From a bacterium (lineage in GTDB: Bacteria; Electryoneota; RPQS01): a stretch of 6,454 nucleotides of DNA. A program made the translations under genes and the position numbers. The stretch is taken from the NCBI GenBank assembly GCA_018814465.1, contig JAHIZR010000463.1, positions 1-6,454 on the forward strand, written 5' to 3'. A model generated the notes under the pieces. It worked only from the letters and a program-made list of their open reading frames with translations, was not told the origin of the DNA and ran no database searches. Shown here one piece after another: positions 1 to 5,712 of the stretch. Position 1 is the stretch's first letter; each line of letters opens with the position of its first letter.

Positions 1-342
1 GTCGGTACCGGTGAACCGCTGATTGCTGAAGACGGCGAAACCTACAACTACCCGAACCCCTTCACTCCGGAAGACGAGTACACTACCTTCGTCCTGCCGC
101 TGGAAGAAGGCTTCACGGGTGCGGCTACCGTCAAGATCGCGGTCTATGACTTGGCCGGTCACTTCGTTGCAAACGTCTGGGATGGCCCATACTACGAAGG
201 TGAACCTCTGACATGGCGCGGCGTCAACGAGCACGGTGGCGAAATCGCTAACGGTGTCTATCTGGCGCACATCACAGTCCAAGCTGGCGGCAAGACCGTT
301 GAAAACGTGGTCAAGGTTGCCTACAAGAAGGAAAGCAAGTAA
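1..342 (+). CDS. Secreted protein, C-terminal part only, with Por/FlgD-like sorting domain
   Basis: This is the last 113 codons of a gene whose start lies left of the window; the frame is open from base 1 to the TAA at 340-342. Around residues 15-20 of the fragment is a YNYPNPF motif, followed by a beta-rich stretch (TVKIAVYDLAGHFVANVWDG), then WRGVNEHGGEIANGVYLAHI and a basic tail ending KVAYKKESK. This order (YPNPF, a bipartite I-x-V-Y-D-x-x-G strand, W-x-G-x-N-x-x-G, GVY) is that of the FlgD Ig-like / T9SS type A sorting domains at the ends of secreted proteins in the FCB group and candidate phyla. By family knowledge such a domain directs export and surface attachment through the type IX system and is often removed. 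The role of the missing upstream part cannot be told. The following gene is a PorV-like barrel, which fits a T9SS setting but does not prove one. Confidence 0.8.
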   Translation, partial: VGTGEPLIAEDGETYNYPNPFTPEDEYTTFVLPLEEGFTGAATVKIAVYDLAGHFVANVWDGPYYEGEPLTWRGVNEHGGEIANGVYLAHITVQAGGKTVENVVKVAYKKESK

Positions 343-351
343 ACAAACAAC

Positions 352-385
352 GGTTGCGGGGCTGAGTCCGCTTGGCCCCGCAACC
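352..385 (+). terminator. GC-rich hairpin after the first gene, possible terminator
   Basis: Bases 352-362 (GGTTGCGGGGC) pair perfectly with 375-385 (GCCCCGCAACC), giving an 11-bp stem with a 12-base loop. It begins 9 bases after the stop codon. The bases after it (TTGCATTACTC) are a poor U-tract for the + strand, so it may be an inefficient terminator or an mRNA 3'-end stabiliser. On the opposite strand the hairpin is followed by GTTGTTTGTTTAC, a better T-rich tail. Confidence 0.55.
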
Positions 386-430
386 TTGCATTACTCGGAA
401 ACAAAAACATTTTTGACATACTGATAGGAC

Positions 431-436
431 AGGAGG
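431..436 (+). promoter_or_regulatory. Strong Shine-Dalgarno site (AGGAGG)
   Basis: AGGAGG ends 7 bases before the ATG at 444, an ideal spacing. It fixes the start of the barrel-OmpA gene and points to efficient translation, as expected for an abundant outer-membrane protein. No convincing sigma-70 promoter was seen between the hairpin and this site. Confidence 0.85.
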
Positions 437-443
437 AAGGGAT

Positions 444-1889
444 ATGATATCCCGTGTACGAACGACGGCGATCAGCCTCATTGTACTAAGCCTTATTATG
501 GCTTCCACGTCACTCGCGCAGAATCACGCTGACCCGTTTCTGCGAATGGGCGTCGGTGCCCGGGCGATGGCAATGGGTACTGCCCAGACTGCGGTTGCAG
601 AGGATGCTACCGCCGCTTACTGGAACCCAGCGGCACTGCCTTGGCTCTGCAAGTTTGAAGTTTCGCTTATGTATTCCGCCGCTATGGAATACGACCGTAA
701 CCACAATTACGTTGCCGCCGCTATGCGGGCGGACCGTATCGGGACCTTCGGTCTGTCCTGGATCAATAACGGGATCACCGGTATCGGCCAGTACGACCCG
801 AACGGAGTCAAGACGGGCGACCTGGATGTGTCCAATAACGCATTCCAGCTCAGCTATGCCCGCGGACTCGGTAATGGCTTCGGCTTCGGTTTGAGCGCCA
901 AGTATCTGCAGGAAAACCTCGCCGATAACGAAGGCTACGGCTTTGATGCCGGCTTGATGTTCATGCCCTATGATGAACTCCAGTTCGGCTTCATGGTGCG
1001 CGATCTCGCCTCGGAACATGGCGACGACCAAGTGCCTTATGAAGCCCGCTTAGGCGCCGGTGTGCGCCCCTGGAAGAGCGTTCTGCTGACCAGTGATATT
1101 GTCAAGGTCGAAGAAGAAGACGCAACCCTGCATCTCGGCGGCGCCTATGACTTCGATGTCAGTGACAATGTCGACTTCTACGTGGCCGCCGGTATGGCGA
1201 ACATCGTGGAAACCGATCAGCTCAACCGCGCCATGACCGCTGGCTTCGGATTCGAATTCAAGAACTGGGCGATCCAATACGCCTACGTGGAAGAACCCCA
1301 GGACTTCTTGAAAGAAAACCACAAAATCTCCGTTAATTTCTTCTTCAGGGATTGCAATCCCATGAAGAGCGCGATGGGCAGCCTGAAGCGCGAACGCGCC
1401 GAAGCTCAGGTTATGGCGAAACAGGAAGGACCCAAAGAGTTCATCCATCGCTATATTTTCGAGGGGAATCCCTCGCTGAAACTGAGCCTCGAACTGCTCC
1501 GTCCCGAAACTCGTGACTCCATCGCTAATGTTTGGTCAGAAACAGGCGGCGTTGTGAGCTTCCCCGGCATTAATTTCGCCACGGGTTCCGCTGAAATTAC
1601 CGATGAATTCGCGCGCGTCCTCGACGGCACAGCGAAGCTCATCAATGAACACCCGGAAATCCAATTGCTCGAGATCCAAGGTCATACGGACAATACCGGT
1701 ACCGATGCGATCAACAATCCGTTGTCGCAGGCGCGTGCCGATGCCGTCCGCAATTACATGATCTCCCGCGGTGTCGATCCCAATCGCTTGGTTGCCAAGG
1801 GCTTCGGCTCCTCTAAGCCGATCGCCAGCAACGCTAGCGAACAGGGTCGCTATCAGAATCGCCGAATCGACGTCGTTCGCGTTCGATAG
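444..1889 (+). CDS. PorV/PorQ-like outer-membrane beta-barrel fused to OmpA peptidoglycan-binding domain
   Basis: 481 residues. Residues 1-25 form a signal peptide (basic start, hydrophobic core, probable cut after SLAQ). Residues 30-60 (RMGVGARAMAMGTAQTAVAE, then WNPAAL) are the typical opening of PorV/PorQ-type (UPF0164) barrels, and alternating aromatic/glycine strands continue to about residue 302. A charged linker with a lone Cys304 leads to an OmpA C-terminal domain (about 370-481): FATGSAEIT, GHTDNTG, LSQARADAV and QNRRID. Asp416 and Arg431 are 15 residues apart, as are the two peptidoglycan-binding residues of Acinetobacter OmpA (Asp271, Arg286), so cell-wall binding is likely intact. 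The protein probably sits in the outer membrane with its C-terminus tied to the wall in the periplasm. PorV proteins act in T9SS export in Bacteroidetes; whether this one does, or is only a structural porin-like protein, is open. The start is set by the AGGAGG site. Confidence 0.88.
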   Translation: MISRVRTTAISLIVLSLIMASTSLAQNHADPFLRMGVGARAMAMGTAQTAVAEDATAAYWNPAALPWLCKFEVSLMYSAAMEYDRNHNYVAAAMRADRIGTFGLSWINNGITGIGQYDPNGVKTGDLDVSNNAFQLSYARGLGNGFGFGLSAKYLQENLADNEGYGFDAGLMFMPYDELQFGFMVRDLASEHGDDQVPYEARLGAGVRPWKSVLLTSDIVKVEEEDATLHLGGAYDFDVSDNVDFYVAAGMANIVETDQLNRAMTAGFGFEFKNWAIQYAYVEEPQDFLKENHKISVNFFFRDCNPMKSAMGSLKRERAEAQVMAKQEGPKEFIHRYIFEGNPSLKLSLELLRPETRDSIANVWSETGGVVSFPGINFATGSAEITDEFARVLDGTAKLINEHPEIQLLEIQGHTDNTGTDAINNPLSQARADAVRNYMISRGVDPNRLVAKGFGSSKPIASNASEQGRYQNRRIDVVRVR

Positions 1890-1913
1890 TCTCAACACTT
1901 CCGAGTAATGCAA

Positions 1914-1945
1914 GCGAGGAGTGCGGCGTCAGCCACACTCCTCGC
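1914..1945 (+). terminator. Hairpin between barrel and FG-GAP genes, possible terminator
   Basis: Bases 1914-1923 (GCGAGGAGTG) pair perfectly with 1936-1945 (CACTCCTCGC). Inside, after one C-A mismatch, GGC (1925-1927) pairs with GCC (1932-1934) around the loop GTCA. The stem starts 24 bases after the stop codon. It is followed by pyrimidines (CCTCATTCTCT) rather than a run of T, so termination may be partial or the hairpin may protect the upstream mRNA end. It covers a GTG at 1921 in frame with the next gene, which argues against that GTG as a start. Confidence 0.5.
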
Positions 1946-1989
1946 CCTCATTCTCTGCCAACCATCTTCCTCAATCAAAGGAAAATACC

Positions 1990-3327
1990 ATGAAACGCGT
2001 AGGTTTTGTCCTCGTCGCGGCTGTCGCAATGCTGGTTATCTTTACCATCGCGATGGCTCAACTGGAAACAAGAAGCGCTAAACACTTGCTTCGAGTCATA
2101 TCCGGAGAAACGGTGCGTGGATACTTCGGCTCCGGTGTGGAAGGAATGTATGCATGGACCGGGGACAAACCTCTGTTTGCTGTCTCTTCATCCGGCGAGG
2201 TCAACGGTCCGATCCGCTCCGGTAAAGTCATGTTCTTTGATGGCTTACTCGCTGATAATCCGATCCACGAATTCTCCGCCCCCAAAGAGGGGGAGGTCTT
2301 CGGACGGACCCTCTCCGGCGGCGGCGATTGGAATGGCGACGGCATCCCGGATCTGGCCGTGGGCGCGCCCGGTGATCGTGAAAGCGCCGGTAAAGTCTAT
2401 CTGTATTTCGGCGGAGCCAACATCGGTTCCACGGTAAATGGCGAACTTTCCGCTAAAGAAGTCGGAGACCAGTTCGGAACCGCAATCTCACTGCATCATG
2501 ACCTGAATGGCGACGGATTAGCCGATCTCGTCGTAGGCGCGCCCAAATCCGCTAAAGCCGGTGCCACCGCCGGGCGAGCTTACATCTGGCTCGGTAAAAA
2601 GGATGGAACCCCGGCCGCCTCCCCCGATATCGAGATAAAATTGGGCACCACCAATGACCTGTTTGGGACCGCTATTGCCACGGGCGACGTCACGGGCGAC
2701 GGCCATGCTGACCTCGTTATCGGTTCACCCCACCACAATCTTGGAGAGAAACTGCCCGGCTCTATCTTCGTGATTCACGGCGGTCCGGAAGCCAATCTCG
2801 CTTCCGTGAAAAAAATCATCAGCGGCGAAAGCTCCGGTTTTCAGGATGAATTCGGTTATGGTGTCGCCATCGTGAACGACATGAACGACGACGGTGCGTC
2901 CGAAATCGTGGTTGGCGCTCCTAAAGTCCTCCGCGACGGCAAGCAGATCGGCAAAGCCTATCTGTACTATGGTGGAGCGGCGATGGCTTCCGAGCCTTCC
3001 AGAACGTTCTGGGGCGCCGATGAGGCCGGGGGATTTGGAGAGGCAGTCTTTGCGCTGGGGGACCTCAACCGCGACGGAAAAGGTGACTGGGCAGTCCAGG
3101 CAAGCAGTGCCGCCGGCAGCCGCGGAACCGTCTACTTCTACTATGGCGGCTGGGAGAAGGATTTCTATCAGTTCAACGGCGAGATGCTGTCAGATCAATT
3201 AGGAAACGCTGTAGTAGCCCTGGGAGACGTCGAAGGCAACGAATCGGTACAAGTACTGGTCGGAGCCCGTTGGAACGACACAGAGGCTGAAAATGCCGGG
3301 AGAATCTATATTCTCAGTTTCGATTAG
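1990..3327 (+). CDS. Exported FG-GAP repeat protein, seven-bladed integrin-alpha-like beta-propeller
   Basis: 445 residues from the ATG at 1990. That start has a purine-rich AAAGGAAAA at 1977-1985 and gives a proper signal peptide (MKRVGFVLVAAVAMLVIF, likely cut after AMA near residue 23). The in-frame GTG at 1921 would add 23 residues before the signal sequence and lies in a hairpin, so it was not chosen. The mature protein is repeats of the FG-GAP type (FGxxxxxxGDxxGDGxxDLxVGxP, then GxxYLYxGG). Five blades carry calcium-loop sequences beginning at Asp113, Asp171, Asp233, Asp297 and Asp358 (DWNGDGIPD, DLNGDGLAD, DVTGDGHAD, DMNDDGASE, DLNRDGKGD). A first blade near residues 38-80 and a last near 402-445 (DVEGNESVQ at 413) have lost the loop, making seven in all, a closed propeller. 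Such proteins usually bind ligands or partners outside the cell. No membrane anchor or sorting tail is visible; the ligand is unknown. Confidence 0.9.
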   Translation: MKRVGFVLVAAVAMLVIFTIAMAQLETRSAKHLLRVISGETVRGYFGSGVEGMYAWTGDKPLFAVSSSGEVNGPIRSGKVMFFDGLLADNPIHEFSAPKEGEVFGRTLSGGGDWNGDGIPDLAVGAPGDRESAGKVYLYFGGANIGSTVNGELSAKEVGDQFGTAISLHHDLNGDGLADLVVGAPKSAKAGATAGRAYIWLGKKDGTPAASPDIEIKLGTTNDLFGTAIATGDVTGDGHADLVIGSPHHNLGEKLPGSIFVIHGGPEANLASVKKIISGESSGFQDEFGYGVAIVNDMNDDGASEIVVGAPKVLRDGKQIGKAYLYYGGAAMASEPSRTFWGADEAGGFGEAVFALGDLNRDGKGDWAVQASSAAGSRGTVYFYYGGWEKDFYQFNGEMLSDQLGNAVVALGDVEGNESVQVLVGARWNDTEAENAGRIYILSFD

Positions 3328-3392
3328 GACTCGATTCATCCCACTCATCTTACCCTAATCCTATTCTAAACTTCGGTATAACAATTGCAAAG

Positions 3393-3432
3393 AGCAATCA
3401 AGGGGCCCCTTTTGGGGCTCTTTTTGATTGCT
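3393..3432 (+). terminator. Strong intrinsic terminator after the FG-GAP gene
   Basis: Bases 3393-3409 pair with 3414-3432 around a TTTT loop (3410-3413). The stem has about 17 pairs, including two G-U wobbles, with a two-T bulge at 3424-3425; the upper part is GGGGCCCC against GGGGCTCT. The T-rich run CTTTTCTTTTT follows (3431-3441). It lies 66 bases after the FG-GAP stop codon and separates the outer-membrane genes from the glycan genes. Confidence 0.92.
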
Positions 3433-3456
3433 TTTCTTTTTGCTTCTCACTATATT
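3428..3456 (+). promoter_or_regulatory. Candidate sigma-70-type promoter for the glycan genes
   Basis: TTGCTT (3428-3433) and TATATT (3451-3456) are separated by 17 bases. The -10 box matches TATAAT at five of six positions; the -35 box keeps only TTG. The start of transcription would fall near 3463, giving a leader of about 30 bases before the ATG at 3495. The -35 box lies in the 3' arm of the terminator. The A/T-rich setting can produce such matches by chance. Confidence 0.35.
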
Positions 3457-3494
3457 CTATATCAGGCTAAAACTCCAAGATCCCAAGGAAATCT

Positions 3495-4802
3495 ATGTCT
3501 CTTAACGATTTGCAGAAAAAGGCCAAGAACGGCACCCTTAAAGTTGGTGTGGTCGGTCTTGGTTATGTCGGACTCCCCCTCGCGGTTCAATTCGGAAAAA
3601 AAGGCATCCATGTTACTGGAATTGACGTTTCTCCTGAAAAAGTCGCAAGTATCAACGCCGGCGAAAACTACATCTTGGATGTAAACGACGACGAACTGAA
3701 GGATCTTGTTCGCAAAGGACTCCTGACCGCAACAACTGATTATTCCGTGATCAAAGAGCTCGACGCGGTTTCAATCTGCGTTCCGACTCCGCTTCGCAAA
3801 ACCGGCGATCCCGATATCTCCTATATCATAGCGGCCCGCGATGAAATTCTGAAATATTCCCATCCCGGATTGCTGCTGGTTCTGGAAAGCACAACCTACC
3901 CCGGCACGACCGATGAGTGGATTGTTCCTGCTTTCGAAGAAATCGGCTTGAAGGTCGGAGAAGATGTTTTTATCTGTTTCTCCCCCGAACGAGTTGATCC
4001 CGGCAACGAAACCTATCAAACTCACAATACACCGAAAGTCATCGGCGGCGCGACTCCTAATTGTCTGGAAGCCGCCAAGGCTGTCTATGGCATCTTCCTC
4101 GAAAAGATCGTCCCCGTTTCGTCGACACAAGCTGCGGAATTGGTCAAACTCCTGGAAAACACTTTCCGTTCGATTAATATCGGACTCGTCAATGAACTGG
4201 CAATCATGTGCCATATTCTGAAAGTCGATGTCTGGGAAGTGATCGACGCCGCCGCGACCAAACCCTTCGGCTTCATGCCCTTTTACCCCGGACCCGGCTT
4301 GGGCGGACACTGCATTCCCATCGATCCGATCTATCTCTCATGGAAGCTGAAAACACTTAAATACCGCGCCCGCTTCATCGAACTTGCCGATGATATCAAC
4401 ACCGCCATGCCCGAATACGTCGTCTCCCGCATTACAGCCGCTTTGAATGACCGCAGCAAATCCGTAAAAGGTTCTAAAATACTGGTATTGGGCGTTGCGT
4501 ATAAAAACGATATTGATGATGTCCGTGAATCACCTTCGCTTGACATTATCGATCTCTTGATCGAACGAGGCGCCATCGTTGTTTATCATGATCCGCATAT
4601 CGCCTCCGTCCGGACGGCCCTGAGTGAATTGAGTTCCGTTCCGCTCACGGAAGACCTCCTGAAACAGTGCGATGCCGTAGCGATTTGCACAGGACATAAG
4701 TCCATTGACTATGCCTGGCTGACTCAGCACTCTAACCTTATCTTCGACGCGAGAAACGCCACTCGCAAAGAAGGAAAACACGAGAAAATCGTCAGACTCT
4801 AA
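3495..4802 (+). CDS. Nucleotide-sugar 6-dehydrogenase, UDP-GlcNAc (WbpA) type
   Basis: 435 residues, full length for the UDP-glucose/GDP-mannose dehydrogenase family. The enzyme oxidises C6 of a UDP-sugar to a carboxylate in two NAD+-dependent steps in the cytoplasm, supplying an acidic sugar for surface glycans. Visible parts: the Rossmann loop GLGYVG (21-26), with the acidic strand end GID after it; the ESTTYPGTTDE and FSPERVDPGN segments; the central helix with Lys218 and Asn222; the catalytic motif GGHCIPIDPIYL with Cys273 and Asp277; and the C-terminal UDP-binding domain with YKNDIDDVRESPS. The Lys-Asn and Cys-Asp spacings equal those of Streptococcus UDP-glucose dehydrogenase (204/208, 260/264), so it should be active. 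GFMPFYPGPGLGGHC resembles WbpA/TviB enzymes (UDP-GlcNAc or UDP-GalNAc) more than UDP-glucose or UDP-ManNAc enzymes; the exact substrate is inferred. AAGGAAA at 3485-3491 precedes the ATG at a rather short distance. Confidence 0.93.
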   Translation: MSLNDLQKKAKNGTLKVGVVGLGYVGLPLAVQFGKKGIHVTGIDVSPEKVASINAGENYILDVNDDELKDLVRKGLLTATTDYSVIKELDAVSICVPTPLRKTGDPDISYIIAARDEILKYSHPGLLLVLESTTYPGTTDEWIVPAFEEIGLKVGEDVFICFSPERVDPGNETYQTHNTPKVIGGATPNCLEAAKAVYGIFLEKIVPVSSTQAAELVKLLENTFRSINIGLVNELAIMCHILKVDVWEVIDAAATKPFGFMPFYPGPGLGGHCIPIDPIYLSWKLKTLKYRARFIELADDINTAMPEYVVSRITAALNDRSKSVKGSKILVLGVAYKNDIDDVRESPSLDIIDLLIERGAIVVYHDPHIASVRTALSELSSVPLTEDLLKQCDAVAICTGHKSIDYAWLTQHSNLIFDARNATRKEGKHEKIVRL

Positions 4803-4814
4803 ATCCAATCCGAC

Positions 4815-5708
4815 ATGTTGGGAATCATTCAGCTAATTCGGCCCGCTCAGTGGTCAAAAAACCTCATCCTGTTTACCGCAGTGCTTTTCTCGCCGGCGAG
4901 AGTCGTCGCGGCAAATCCTGCGGTGCTTCTTCGTGCCACACAGGGATTTCTGGTATTCTGCTTACTGTCCGGCTCCGTTTATGCCCTGAATGATCTGCTG
5001 GACCTCGACGCTGACCGCAATCATCCCAAGAAAAAAAACCGGCCGATCCCGTCAGGTAAAGTGACTCCTTCCGGTGCCGCCATGATCTCGCTGGCTTTGG
5101 GAATAGTCGGGATCGCTTGGGCTTTTCTCCTCGACTTCTATTTCGGATGGATCGCGGTTGCTTATCTGGCCGCCAATCTTAGCTATTCACTCGGACTGAA
5201 ACGAGTCGCCATCCTTGATGTTCTCCTGCTTTCCCTCGGCTTCGTGTTTCGCGCGGTTGCCGGAGTCGCCGTTATCCGCCTGATGCTGCCGGATGTCTAT
5301 CTTTCGTATTGGCTGGTGCTCTGTGCCTTCCTGTTGTCCTTGTTCCTTGCTCTCTCCAAACGGCGTCATGAAATTTCGCTGTTGGGTGAGGATGCCGCCA
5401 AGCATCGCGCAAGCCTCGCCGACTATAATCTGCTCTTCATCGATCAAATGATCGCTATCCTGACCGCCGCCACGCTCGTCGCCTATAGTCTGTATACGAT
5501 CTCGGATGATACGCTGGCGCATTACGGCACAAGAAACCTGTTCTGGACGCTCCCCTTCGTCGTCTACGGACTCTTTCGCTACCTGTACCTGATCTATCGC
5601 CAAGGGAAAGGCGGTGATCCTTCCAGTTTGCTTTTACGCGACAAACCGACGCTGGCTAATGTTGTTCTCTGGGGAGTCGCAACTGCCGGCATCGTCTATT
5701 ATGGGTGA
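4815..5708 (+). CDS. UbiA-family membrane transferase, decaprenyl-phosphate phosphoribosyltransferase-like
   Basis: 297 residues with about nine hydrophobic segments, the size and layout of the UbiA superfamily. The first metal/diphosphate motif is NDLLDLDAD (Asn59, Asp60, Asp63, Asp67), followed by RNHPKKKNRPIPSG. The second region runs from Asp135 to Arg146 (ILDVLLLSLGFVFR). The loop KRRHEISLLGED (from Lys182) and the later IDQMIA match the branch that moves 5-phosphoribose from PRPP to a polyprenyl phosphate, known from mycobacterial Rv3806c, rather than quinone or heme UbiA enzymes. That reaction gives a lipid-linked pentose at the inner membrane for cell-surface glycans. It starts 12 bases after the dehydrogenase stop, in the same frame, so ATG 4815 is the earliest good start. 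No Shine-Dalgarno sequence is seen before it, which suggests translation coupled to the upstream gene. The prenyl acceptor and product use are inferred; other UbiA roles are less likely. Confidence 0.85.
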   Translation: MLGIIQLIRPAQWSKNLILFTAVLFSPARVVAANPAVLLRATQGFLVFCLLSGSVYALNDLLDLDADRNHPKKKNRPIPSGKVTPSGAAMISLALGIVGIAWAFLLDFYFGWIAVAYLAANLSYSLGLKRVAILDVLLLSLGFVFRAVAGVAVIRLMLPDVYLSYWLVLCAFLLSLFLALSKRRHEISLLGEDAAKHRASLADYNLLFIDQMIAILTAATLVAYSLYTISDDTLAHYGTRNLFWTLPFVVYGLFRYLYLIYRQGKGGDPSSLLLRDKPTLANVVLWGVATAGIVYYG

Positions 5709-5709
5709 T
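5704..5709 (+). promoter_or_regulatory. Ribosome-binding site overlapping the UbiA-family stop codon
   Basis: GGTGAT matches the 3' half of the full anti-Shine-Dalgarno complement (AAGGAGGTGATC). It ends 3 bases before the ATG at 5713, the position expected for that half. It contains the TGA stop (5706-5708) of the upstream gene. It favours ATG 5713 over the ATG at 5708, which is in another frame. Confidence 0.5.
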
Positions 5710-5712
5710 GGT

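Noticed and set aside
408..418. TTGACA (413-418) as a -35 box, or CATTTTTG (408-415) as a Bacteroidetes-type -7 element, for the barrel gene
   Set aside because: A -10 box 17 bases after TTGACA would fall on the ribosome-binding region (GAAGGG) and does not match. CATTTTTG lacks the leading TA and a convincing partner at the right distance.
510..1031. 173-codon minus-strand frame inside the barrel-OmpA gene
   Set aside because: It is antisense to a clear gene, has no recognisable domain, and reflects third-position GC bias of the real gene.
1921..1989. In-frame GTG start for the FG-GAP gene, adding 23 residues
   Set aside because: The GTG lies in a hairpin stem, and the added residues would precede an otherwise perfect signal peptide. 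ATG 1990 has a purine-rich site upstream.
2326..3100. Repeated GGCGAC-type DNA segments as a nucleotide repeat array
   Set aside because: They are the codons of the FG-GAP calcium loops. The similarity is at protein level and the spacing follows the blades.
3377..3382. TATAAC as a -10 box for a small RNA ending at the strong terminator
   Set aside because: No -35-like sequence is present about 17 bases upstream; the short stretch is better explained as the 3' untranslated end of the FG-GAP transcript.
3385..3684. Small reading frame with a hydrophobic start (TTG, 99 codons)
   Set aside because: It runs through the terminator and then overlaps the dehydrogenase gene in another frame. The hydrophobic stretch is simply the T-rich terminator translated.
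3771..4310. 179-codon minus-strand frame inside the dehydrogenase gene
   Set aside because: The + strand encodes an intact catalytic enzyme here; the antisense frame shows no family features.
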